From contig NZ_PYOO01000001.1 in NCBI RefSeq assembly GCF_003026395.1, positions 558,001-622,000 on the forward strand: DNA of 64,000 nucleotides, read 5' to 3'. The DNA comes from Photobacterium iliopiscarium. GTDB taxonomy: Bacteria > Pseudomonadota > Gammaproteobacteria > Enterobacterales > Vibrionaceae. The notes below the pieces were generated by a model. The model did no database searches, had not been told where the DNA came from, and worked only from the letters and a program-made list of their open reading frames with translations. Positions 1 to 7,500 of the stretch are shown here, piece after piece (the stretch's first letter is position 1; each line of letters begins with the position of its first letter). The translations under genes were made by a program, and so were the position numbers.

Positions 1-515
1 GGATGTGCAGGTGGGAATATAAGACCTACAATCACTAAAATAATTAAAGCAATCGATGTAAATAATTTTTGTTTGTCTTTAGAAAATAAGAAGGAAGCAA
101 AGATTAAATAGAAGAAGAATTCATAGCTTAATGTCCAAGCATTATTAATTAAATACGGATGTCCTTGGGGAATTAAGGTAAAAGATGAAAATATAGATGT
201 TGAGTGTGTCGATGAAGAATTGACTAAGTTTGGATTAATTAAATAAACGGTTAAAGCAACGCAAGTTAAAATCCAATACAGAGGTGCAATACGTATTACT
301 CGAGATTTCATAAATGAAGTAAAAGACTGTCGATTTCTATCTACTGTCAAACACATGATAAAACCAGAGATAATGAAGAATAGATCAACTCCGCCACCAC
401 CAATTTTGACGAAATTTAGAAGATCGATGTTGTAAATCATTGCCTTATGGTTTGAGTGTGCAATGACCACCATTATAGCAGCTAAAGCGCGTAGATATTG
501 TATAGATAGGTACAC
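1..515 (-). CDS. Acyltransferase 3 (OafA/YrhL-like) membrane protein, 3' end outside window
   Basis: This is the N-terminal ~171 residues of an integral-membrane acyltransferase; the gene runs off the left edge. Family members transfer acyl groups onto surface carbohydrates such as O-antigen or capsule. Translating the complement shows the family hallmarks in order: RALAAIMVVIAH in the first membrane helix (its His is the putative catalytic residue), GVDLFFIISGFIM, then a conserved R..RI.PLYW segment and further hydrophobic helices. No ATG lies in frame after the upstream stop. The likely start is the GTG at 515, preceded by an AAAGAGA ribosome site. The substrate cannot be told from this part. 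Confidence 0.8.
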   Translation of the reverse strand, partial: MYLSIQYLRALAAIMVVIAHSNHKAMIYNIDLLNFVKIGGGGVDLFFIISGFIMCLTVDRNRQSFTSFMKSRVIRIAPLYWILTCVALTVYLINPNLVNSSSTHSTSIFSSFTLIPQGHPYLINNAWTLSYEFFFYLIFASFLFSKDKQKLFTSIALIILVIVGLIFPPAH

Positions 516-946
516 AGTAAATCTCTTTATAATTGAGTTGATAGAAATCTTGAAAAGATGTTAACACTCGATAATATAAAGACAACCCATACACAAGTTT
601 TGTTTATGAAATATACTTAAAAGCATAATTAATACTAATAATATTATTTTTATTATTCATTTTGTGAATGTATATTTCTGGCTAATTATTATAAAACTGA
701 TCTTCTTTTTGCTTTCGTTAATTAAAGATAAAAAATCATAAATTATCTGAATTAGTATTAATAGCTATTAGATTAATTGCACTTTAATGATGTTAAATAA
801 CACAAGAATAACAATATAAAACATATATAAGGGTGTGGCTTTGGTTAATGGGTAACTTAAAATTACTTGCGGTGATCATTTTATGCGCTAATTTTAGTTG
901 TTACGTTTAATAAGTGAGTGGTTGGCTGTTTTTCGTATTTTTTTAC
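516..946. other. AT-rich intergenic region
   Basis: Very AT-rich spacer between the acyltransferase start and the tRNA promoter. It presumably carries the promoter of the acyltransferase gene. I see no coding frame, convincing hairpin or repeat in it. Confidence 0.4.
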
Positions 947-975
947 TTTACAGTGGAAGAGCGGCGCTATATTAT
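947..975 (+). promoter_or_regulatory. Sigma-70 promoter of the tRNA operon
   Basis: TTTACA at 947-952 and TATTAT at 970-975 are separated by 17 bp, and the region after the -10 box is GC-rich (ACGCGGC), as in stringently controlled stable-RNA promoters. Transcription would start just ahead of the first tRNA at 986. Confidence 0.6.
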
Positions 976-985
976 ACGCGGCATT

Positions 986-1076
986 GGAGAGATGGCTGAG
1001 CGGTTGAAAGCACTGGTCTTGAAAACCAGCATACGTTTATAGCGTATCTAGGGTTCAAATCCCTATCTCTCCGCCA
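986..1076 (+). tRNA. tRNA-Ser (anticodon TGA)
   Basis: A 91-base class II tRNA. The acceptor GGAGAGA pairs with TCTCTCC, there is a long variable arm (ATACG...CGTAT), the T loop reads GGTTCAAATCC and CCA is encoded. The anticodon loop CTTGAAA gives TGA, reading UCA-type serine codons. First gene of a five-tRNA operon. Confidence 0.95.
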
Positions 1077-1123
1077 AATTTAATTGTTAAGTTTCGACTT
1101 AGTAATAAAACAGAAATTAGTGT

Positions 1124-1199
<76 letters not shown>

Positions 1200-1208
1200 T
1201 TAAATTTC

Positions 1209-1293
1209 GGTGGGATTCCCGAGTGGCCAAAGGGAGCAGATTGTAAATCTGCCGGCACTGCCTTCGAAGGTTCGAATCCTTCTCCCACCACCA
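1209..1293 (+). tRNA. tRNA-Tyr (anticodon GTA)
   Basis: An 85-base class II tRNA with acceptor GGTGGGA/TCCCACC, anticodon loop TTGTAAA (GTA), long variable arm and encoded CCA. Third gene of the operon. Confidence 0.95.
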
Positions 1294-1312
1294 TAATTTG
1301 TAAAGATACATC

Positions 1313-1387
1313 GCAGGTATCGTATAATGGCTATTACTCCAGCCTTCCAAGCTTGAGATGCGGGTTCGATTCCCGCTACCTGCTCCA
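1313..1387 (+). tRNA. tRNA-Gly (anticodon TCC)
   Basis: A 75-base tRNA with acceptor GCAGGTA/TACCTGC, anticodon loop CTTCCAA (TCC), T arm GCGGGTTCGATTCCCGC and encoded CCA. Its 3' third is the source of the Gly-like fragments repeated downstream. Confidence 0.95.
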
Positions 1388-1393
1388 GATAAT

Positions 1394-1469
1394 TCCCTCT
1401 TAGTTCAGTTGGTAGAACGCCGGACTGTTAATCCGTATGTCACTGGTTCAAGTCCAGTAGAGGGAGCCA
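1394..1469 (+). tRNA. tRNA-Asn (anticodon GTT)
   Basis: A 76-base tRNA with acceptor TCCCTCT/AGAGGGA, D arm GTTC...GAAC, anticodon loop CTGTTAA (GTT) and encoded CCA. It is the last intact tRNA before the terminator and the parent of the degenerate copies that follow. The anticodon-stem base at position 27 is C, facing U43, whereas several degenerate copies carry the more usual G there. Confidence 0.93.
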
Positions 1470-1476
1470 AATAGAA

Positions 1477-1505
1477 AAGCCCGCAAGCAATTGCGGGCTT
1501 TTTTA
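1477..1505 (+). terminator. Rho-independent terminator of the tRNA operon
   Basis: A perfect 10-bp stem, AAGCCCGCAA / TTGCGGGCTT, with a 4-base GCAA loop and a T run. The same hairpin recurs after the downstream degenerate units. Confidence 0.9.
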
Positions 1506-1563
1506 CATCTGGATAAAATAACAGGTGATGCGGGTTAGATTCCCGTTGCCTACTCCAAACAAT

Positions 1564-1653
1564 TCCCTCTTAGCTCAGTTGGTTCCTTTTTATTAGAAGC
1601 TTGGCGGACTATTAATCCGTGTATCACAGGTTCAAGTCCAGTAGAGGGAGCCA
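1564..1653 (+). pseudogene. Degenerate tRNA-Asn copy 1
   Basis: Copy of the tRNA-Asn with the acceptor stem and CCA kept. The 3' side of the D arm is replaced by a longer T-rich stretch (TTCCTTTTTATTAGAAGCTT), which destroys the D stem. The anticodon is changed from GTT to ATT. Unlikely to fold as a functional tRNA. Confidence 0.85.
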
Positions 1654-1747
1654 AATAGAGAAGCATGCAAGAAATTGCGGGCTTTTTTACGTCTGGATAA
1701 AATAACAGGTGATGCGGGTTCGATTCCCGTTGTCTACTCCAAACAAT

Positions 1748-1838
1748 TCCCTCTTAGCTCAGTTGGTTCCTTTTTATTAGAAGCTTGGCGAACTGTTAAT
1801 CCGTGTATCACTGGTTCAAGTTCAGTAGAGTGAAGCCA
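1748..1838 (+). pseudogene. Degenerate tRNA-Asn copy 2
   Basis: Same D-arm insertion as copy 1. The anticodon triplet GTT is retained, but the anticodon stem has a mutation (CGAAC instead of CGGAC), the T stem is altered (TTCAGTAG) and the 3' acceptor strand reads AGAGTGAAG, no longer pairing with TCCCTCT. Confidence 0.85.
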
Positions 1839-1930
1839 AATAGAAAAGCCCGCAAGCAATTGCGGGCTTTTTTACGTCTGGAGAAAATAACAGGTGATGC
1901 GGGTTCGATTCCCGTTGTCTACTCCAAACA

Positions 1931-1992
1931 TGGGAAGATTAGCGGACTATTAATCCGTGTATTACGGGTTCAAGTCCAGTAGAGTGAAGCCA
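1931..1992 (+). pseudogene. Truncated tRNA-Asn copy 3
   Basis: The 5' half is missing. Only the anticodon arm (with ATT instead of GTT), a modified T arm and the altered acceptor 3' strand AGAGTGAAGCCA remain. Confidence 0.8.
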
Positions 1993-2069
1993 AATAGAAA
2001 AGCCCGCAAGAAATTGCGGGCTTTTTTACGTCTGGAGAAAAGTGAGTCAGGTTCCTGATTCCAAACAAT

Positions 2070-2161
2070 TCCCTCTTAGTTCAGTTGGTTTCTCTTTAAT
2101 TAGAAGCTTGGCGAACTGTTAATCCGTGTATCATTGGTTCAAGTTCAGTAGAGTGAAGCCA
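2070..2161 (+). pseudogene. Degenerate tRNA-Asn copy 4
   Basis: Carries a variant of the D-arm insertion (TTTCTCTTTAATTAGAAGC), the altered anticodon stem CGAAC and the mismatched acceptor end AGAGTGAAGCCA. Confidence 0.85.
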
Positions 2162-2255
2162 AATAGAAAAGCCTGCAAGAAATTGCGGGCTTTTTTACGT
2201 CTGGAGAAAATAACAGGTGATGCGGGTTCGATTCCCGTTGTCTACTCCAAACAAT

Positions 2256-2345
2256 TCCCTCTTAGCTCAGTTGGTTCCTTTTTATTAGAAGCTTGGCGGA
2301 CTGTTAATCCGTATGTCACTGGTTCAAGTCCAGTAGAGGGAGCCA
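2256..2345 (+). pseudogene. Least degenerate tRNA-Asn copy 5
   Basis: The acceptor stem, anticodon arm (GTT), variable loop, T arm and CCA are the same as in the intact tRNA-Asn, apart from G instead of C at position 27. The only gross defect is the shared D-arm insertion of about 14 bases. If any copy were transcribed and stable, this would be the candidate. Confidence 0.85.
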
Positions 2346-2422
2346 AATAGAAAAGCCCGCAAGCAATTGCGGGCTTTTTTACGTCTGGAGAAAAGTGAGT
2401 CAGGTTCCTGATTCCAAACAAT

Positions 2423-2513
2423 TCCCTCTTAGTTCAGTTGGTTCCTTTTTATTAGAAGCTTGGCGGACTGTTAATTCGTGTATCACTGGTTCAAGTCCAG
2501 TAGAGTGAAGCCA
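2423..2513 (+). pseudogene. Degenerate tRNA-Asn copy 6
   Basis: Carries the D-arm insertion, a further anticodon-stem change (TTAATTCG) and the mismatched acceptor end AGAGTGAAGCCA. Its terminator is cut off at about 2530 by the following repeat element. Confidence 0.85.
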
Positions 2514-2530
2514 AATAGAGAAGCCCGCAA

Positions 2531-2660
2531 GTTGCTAAACATAGGACAGCCATATATTTACTTTAAAAACTCAACACACTGTGAGTAGATTTATTATCAT
2601 CATTACAAGCATACTTTTTTTGAATGACACTATCTAAGCAAAAAGTTATGGGTGTCCAGT
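2531..2660 (+). repeat. ~130 bp dispersed repeat, copy A (possible IS/MITE remnant)
   Basis: Closely matches the stretch at 4112-4246 in the same orientation, sharing GTTGCTAAACATAGGACAG at the left end and TTATGGGTGTCCAGT at the right end. The ends are an imperfect inverted pair (GGACAGCC against GGACACCC on the other strand), as expected for a small non-autonomous element or the joined ends of a decayed insertion sequence. It contains no open frame. The left end sits exactly where the tRNA-array terminator is interrupted. Confidence 0.6.
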
Positions 2661-2720
2661 ATTTCTTATGCTGAAAATGTCATTCGTCAGTTACGTGAAG
2701 AAAAAGAGCTGATAGATTGA
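2661..2720 (+). pseudogene. 3' remnant of an unidentified gene
   Basis: Directly after repeat copy A an open frame without start encodes about 20 residues ending ...AENVIRQLREEKELID and a TGA. It is followed 20 bases later by a GC-rich hairpin. This looks like the tail of a gene whose 5' part was lost when the repeat arrived. The family is not recognised. Confidence 0.35.
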
Positions 2721-2739
2721 TTTGATTGGTTGATAGGAT

Positions 2740-2764
2740 AATACCGCCACGATGGGCGGTATTT
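2740..2764 (+). terminator. Hairpin after the gene remnant
   Basis: AATACCGCC / GGCGGTATT stem of 9 bp with a 6-base loop, followed by a weak T stretch. It fits a terminator belonging to the truncated gene just upstream. Confidence 0.5.
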
Positions 2765-2862
2765 ATCTGGAAAATCGTCGTTGTAGTTCTTTGCCAGTAT
2801 GTAAATGTTGACCCTTAAAGATTTATTTCCAAGCTCATGGGGACGTTTACGTTAACCATTTT

Positions 2863-3237
2863 TTAAAGCTGAGCAGCTATCAAATAAAATTTCACATAAC
2901 GAGCTCTGTCGCTAATAGCATTGTAATCGTCATTGATGCGCTTACCTGCATCGCGTAGACAATCTTCAATATTTGATAATGATAAAAATATCTCACTATC
3001 GCCAGCCCACACTAAATCACCAACCTTTGCCCCAAAAAGATAATCATCGCTGTATCGTTTGTTTTGATTGTCGATATCTTCTTGTGTGAGAGTATGAAAA
3101 TCGTTGATCTCGTTATGCAGCTCTTTAGTGTAATGGTTGATAGCATCTTCTGTGCTATCAAAATCGGCACAATATGACGTATATTTATTCACATGCCGTA
3201 CTAACTCATCTTTGATTTGTTGTGTTGATACTCTCAT
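2863..3237 (-). CDS. Hypothetical protein, 124 aa
   Basis: A small, acidic, soluble-looking protein with no signal peptide or membrane segment; I do not recognise a family. It begins with an amphipathic stretch (QQIKDELVRHVNKY) and is rich in D, N and Y. The ATG at 3237 has AAGGA only 3-4 bases upstream. It lies 43 bp behind the membrane protein gene at 3281-3949 on the same strand, so the two probably form a small operon. The pair sits between two direct copies of a ~130 bp repeat, suggesting acquired DNA. Confidence 0.6.
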   Translation of the reverse strand: MRVSTQQIKDELVRHVNKYTSYCADFDSTEDAINHYTKELHNEINDFHTLTQEDIDNQNKRYSDDYLFGAKVGDLVWAGDSEIFLSLSNIEDCLRDAGKRINDDYNAISDRARYVKFYLIAAQL

Positions 3238-3280
3238 TGATCCTTGTTCTTTTAAAATTGGCTTATTTTAAATATAGTTT

Positions 3281-3949
3281 TTATATTGATGTGATTATTA
3301 TCGTAAATAGAGCAGAAAGAAAAACCATTACTGATAAAACCCGTAATGTAATTGTTAAAAAAACTCTATTAGTATGTTGTAATCGTTCTTTAACACGACC
3401 TTTTGTCAATATTTTTAATGTCCAATATATAAGTGCTGTCACCCAAATTGTTTTAACACTAACAAATATAAATGCTAAAAAACCAATAAAGGTATTAAGT
3501 ATTATTAAATTAATTAACTGGTGGATATTATATTCTGTTTTATTTGCTGAATATTCTTCAACTGTTGAGTAATAATATCTTTTCCCATTTGACATTGCCC
3601 ATCTTGACTTTTCATATGTACATTTATCACCTTTAAGTCTTAACTCATTTATTGAAGATAAAATCCAAGAAATTAAAATAGTTATAATAGTTAAAAGAAT
3701 ATTAATATAGTAAGAATAACTGTTTTCTTTATTTAATATATTATTCTCTGTGGGGATAGTCTGATTTTGTGATGTGAATGATTCGTATAATTCTTTGTTT
3801 TCTAAGTCAAAATGTGATGATATTTCATCATTGTATAAATGATCATGAATATGTAGGCTTTCATTATCATATTTTTCAATGTTGTTGGCATATGTGATAG
3901 AAGTAAATGAAAATAAGACAAATACAATCAGAATAAATGTGTTTTTCAA
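3281..3949 (-). CDS. Hypothetical exported/membrane protein, 222 aa
   Basis: Unrecognised protein with an N-terminal signal sequence (KNTFILIVFVLFSFTSITYA), a polar region of about 65 residues, then several hydrophobic helices: near YYINILLTIITILISWIL, two around LINLIILNTFIGFLAFIF and VTALIYWTL, and a final one at the C-terminus. I prefer the TTG at 3949 because it puts AGGA 7 bases upstream and starts right at the signal peptide. An in-frame ATG at 4018 would add 23 residues that do not look like a leader. Probably co-transcribed with the 124-aa gene downstream. Confidence 0.6.
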   Translation of the reverse strand: MKNTFILIVFVLFSFTSITYANNIEKYDNESLHIHDHLYNDEISSHFDLENKELYESFTSQNQTIPTENNILNKENSYSYYINILLTIITILISWILSSINELRLKGDKCTYEKSRWAMSNGKRYYYSTVEEYSANKTEYNIHQLINLIILNTFIGFLAFIFVSVKTIWVTALIYWTLKILTKGRVKERLQHTNRVFLTITLRVLSVMVFLSALFTIIITSI

Positions 3950-4111
3950 AATAATTCCTGAAAAGTTATGTGAGAGAAAGTGGTAAATTGGCTTGTATAA
4001 TACACATTGAACACGCAAATAGTAGTGAGATTTAAATGAAAAATATCAATATATTGTAAGTGTATTTTAATCGTTGTATTTAACAGTATGCATCTATCCC
4101 GCACTTCGTCT

Positions 4112-4246
4112 GTTGCTAAACATAGGACAGCTATATCTTTACTTTAAAAACTCAGCACACTGTGAGTAGATTTCTTATCGCCATCATAAGCATTCTCTAT
4201 TTATTTGGAATGGCAGTATCTAAGCAAAAAATTATGGGTGTCCAGT
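4112..4246 (+). repeat. ~135 bp dispersed repeat, copy B (possible IS/MITE remnant)
   Basis: Second copy, in direct orientation, of the element at 2531-2660, with scattered substitutions and a few extra bases. The two copies bracket the two-gene cassette at 2863-3949. Like copy A, it is followed immediately by the 3' remnant of a gene. Confidence 0.6.
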
Positions 4247-4391
4247 CTTTCTCACTGAAGAAAGGTTAGCGAATCAAGTTAAAGCGGAAGATGAGCAAGA
4301 AGTCGTGGATGAAATAACAGAGCTACTGGCAGAAGGTGGTGATGTGGTTGTCTTTGAACATAAAATCGAACGACAAAGTTGTATTGATTGA
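4247..4391 (+). pseudogene. 3' remnant of an unidentified gene
   Basis: An open frame without a start, continuous from the end of repeat copy B, encodes about 45 residues. It includes TEERLANQVKAEDEQEVVDE and ends ELLAEGGDVVVFEHKIERQ-SCID before TGA. The sequence looks like real protein (charged helix, then a strand), so the 5' part of a gene was probably replaced by the repeat. The family is not recognised. Confidence 0.4.
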
Positions 4392-4518
4392 AACGTTGGT
4401 TAAATGTCACATTAAGCGTAATTATTACACTTAAACATGTTTGTCATACCTAACATGATGATCTATTTATTTAATACTCTAACTCTTTAGTTGGTTTCGT
4501 CAACGTTGTAACTGAACC
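4392..4518. other. Short non-coding spacer
   Basis: AT-rich spacer between the gene remnant and the terminator of the metalloprotease gene. Nothing supportable is seen in it. Confidence 0.3.
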
Positions 4519-4548
4519 AAAAAAATGCCAATGGGATCCCACTGGCAT
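4519..4548 (-). terminator. Terminator of the metalloprotease gene
   Basis: On the minus strand ATGCCAGTGG-GATC-CCATTGGCAT forms a 10-bp stem (one G-U pair) followed by seven T. It lies about 30 bp past the stop of the protease gene. Confidence 0.85.
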
Positions 4549-4579
4549 GTTAGAGGTTATGTGAGCAACCAATCAGCGG

Positions 4580-7500
4580 TTATAGCTGTTCTGTTTTCAT
4601 CACACTGCTTATCCCGTTAGATAGGCTGAAACTTAATGTTCCGAGTGTTAAATCATATCCGCTGAGATCTACACTGCCGCCTGTAGCATTAATGCTCAGG
4701 GCTTGGCGTGAACCGTCTGCTTTGATGTGAACTACTGTTAACCACGGATACTTAACGTGGTTCCAGATGACTTCGCTACCTGATAGCTCCACAGTGTTAG
4801 TTCGTGGAGACTGGTCTATCGCTTTTGTTTTTTGCTCTTTCAAGCCCTTTATTTCTATCGTTACTTCATGCTCGCCTTCAAACATTTTAATGGCATTGAT
4901 GTGTGCCGAAGCCGGAATTTGTAAGCTGAAGGTCTTCTTATCGCTATGATCGATCTCATTGAAATGTAAGGGATACATCACTGCGCCATCGGTCGTATTG
5001 ATCAAAATAGTGAATGTAGAGTTACTCGTGCCATTGTCTTCATACATAGCGTTATCAGACATAATTACGGGGTCAATCCACACTTTACCATCAACGATTT
5101 CACCAGAAATCATCAGTGTTGGTTCTGCTGTTTGAAGCAGGTTTGTTGTGGTGTTAGAGAACCATGATTTTGCATTGATGTGTTTAGCCAGTTTGCTGTA
5201 GTTGTACTGGGTAAAGCGATCACCGATACAGTAATTCATGACATCTGAATCGGAATGGATTGATGGATCCTTTGGTGATATCACATTGTTGTTAGTACGA
5301 TCAAACAAGGGCGATGGGCTGTGTTTTCCTAGGTCTACACCTTCCCATGCGTCTGAATGCCAGAATGCTTCAGATGAAGTTTTACCACAGCCTGGAGCAT
5401 GGTTAAGACCAAAGTTGTGTCCTAACTCATGCACGAATACTGAACGTAAGTAGGGTGAACAAGATGCATCACGACCGACAGCAGACGTTCCACCGACAAA
5501 GGCTAAGCCGACGGTACCATAGCATCCGCCCGGAACAAGGCCATAGAAGTAGGAGAGGCCATCAGTTTCCAGTTTGCGGATTTTCTCCACGATATCTAAG
5601 GATTGGTTCAATACTGAAGGGGTTTCTACTGATTCACGTACCGAGATGTTGACGGTCGATAATGGATAGGCTTGTTTGATCGTATCACTAAATGCATCAA
5701 TGTCTGGTGCTAGTGCTTGACTACGATCGTTATAACCAGGTACTAACTTCAGGTTTAACGTGGAGTGAATATTAACTTTCGGCATGGTTGTCATCGACAG
5801 ACCAGTATCGGTACTGATGTTCATTACCATATTGTTGTCAATGAAAGTTCGGGCTGTTTGCTCATCAATGATGCTATAACATGTTTCTGCACGATCATAG
5901 CTTGGAGCATCAAACGGACCGACTTTGGCTTCTGTAGGACACGTCATTGCAGTGGTCATTGTTTGACCGTTTGCAGAAAGCGTCATATTAACCGCTGGCA
6001 TGGTTGTGTCAGAAGCATCTTGAGCGTACAAGTAGGCACGTACCATAGTTTTGGCTTTTGGTGCGATAATTTGGTGTTCAGATCGAGGAGATAGAAGCGT
6101 TGACTGACCAATCTCGACGTTTTGCAACACAACAGATTGTTGATGTGCATTGACACGAACAGTATAAGTAATCGGTGTAGCGACGTCATAGTATTCAGGA
6201 TTAGCCTGTACTGTGATGATACTTTCGCCCTCGGCCTGTGGGATGAGTTTGCCGTTTTTACCAATAGTCACTACCTTTTCATTCGAAGAGGTCATGATGT
6301 ATGAAGACGTAATAATTTCTTTACCATCAGCCACACGATGTAATAGCGGCATCGACAGATAGAAATCAGTTTGTGTCGGGTGCAAGGTGATCTGTTGTGG
6401 AACAAGTGACGTTAAGGTGGCAGGCGTTAAACAGTCAAGGACAGCAACAACATTTTGGCCTTGTGTCCGTTTATAGTTGTGTGAGTCTGATTGACAGATC
6501 TGACCGTTTGTTGGTTGGCGATTAATCTGTACCCAATACTTACCGCCATCGTTTTGGCTAAAGTAAATCCCTCGGCCGTAATCATAAATCCCTTTTTTTG
6601 AATAAGATTTGTTTTCGCTGAATATTTGGTTGCTGGTGTATTGGCTACGAATGTTCACACCGACAGAATTGGTATTCGGATCGATATTTTTAACATTGAT
6701 GGCTAGTTTATCCATCGCTGAGGTATGTACATCAGTCGTTTGGCTTGGCACAGAACAACCTGTGTCATTGCAGGCGGCAACGGCGTACTGGTATTGGGTA
6801 TTTTGTGTTACACCAGTGGCTGCTGTGTCGACAAAGCTGACATCCGTCAGATCATTGGCAATGATTTCCCCATTACGGAATACTTGATAATGTGTTGCGC
6901 CAGAAGTGACATTCCAGTTAACAATATTGGTACGTGTACCGTTATTAATCAGTGATGGAGGAGGGGGTGTATTAGGGATAACCTCTGGCGTCGGTAGCGT
7001 TTCAATTGCTAATGTTGCACTTTTTTCTTCTGCACAACCATATTGGTTACAAGCTTCAATTTGGTAGCTATAACGGGTTTCTGAGGACAGGCTAATATCC
7101 TTGAAAGTTAAGCTTTTGGTAGCAGAACTTTGAGCAACCATCATACCATCGCGGTAGATTTTATAGAGATCTGCTTTTTCTACCTTATCCCATGTCAGAG
7201 TGGCGGTATCATGCGTTGCCTCGAGAAGAGAAAGAGAGGCAGGAGAATGTGACGGCAGCAGGTTGCTATTCCATGCACAGGATGCTGTTTCAATTATCAC
7301 GCGAGTATCAGCATCTAATTGAGTGGCCGCTGGCATATACTCAATTAAACAACCATTACCATAGTCGTAATTACCGAATTGGGTGTTAACAATCACAACA
7401 CCTAAGTCATTCCATGTTAGTTCCCATTCCGGTGGAATAAAGTCAAAAACATTACGGAAGCTAGATTCGTCGGTAAATGAACTCGGGAAATCAAACAACA

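Larger units (their letters stand above)
1521..2530 (+). repeat. Tandem array of six degenerate tRNA-Gly(3')/tRNA-Asn/terminator units
   Basis: After the intact operon the module [3' part of tRNA-Gly, tRNA-Asn-like, terminator hairpin] is repeated about every 150-190 bases. Gly 3' fragments lie near 1521-1557, 1703-1742, 1889-1925 and 2211-2248. In the fifth and last units they are replaced by a shorter GTGAGTCAGGTTCCTGATTCC-like piece near 2041-2063 and 2394-2416. Terminator hairpins remain at about 1661-1687 (mismatched), 1846-1873, 2000-2027, 2169-2196 and 2353-2380. The last is cut at 2530, exactly where another repeated element begins. Most Asn-like copies share one insertion in the D arm, so they descend from a single altered copy rather than from repeated duplication of the intact tRNA. 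Confidence 0.9.

Noticed and set aside
2126..2350. A 74-codon plus-strand open frame within the degenerate tRNA array
   Set aside because: Composed of tRNA-like repeat sequence and terminator hairpins; no ribosome site and no protein-like character.
3222..3572. A 116-codon plus-strand open frame
   Set aside because: It is the antisense shadow of the signal-peptide-bearing membrane protein gene at 3281-3949, which has the better ribosome site and topology.
2531..4246. A complete composite transposon
   Set aside because: The ~130 bp end copies encode no transposase and no target-site duplication could be read, so only remnant or MITE-like status is supportable.
5238..6955. Several open frames of 60-109 codons on both strands inside the protease gene
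   Set aside because: All are out-of-frame shadows of one intact 1054-codon gene with continuous domain structure.
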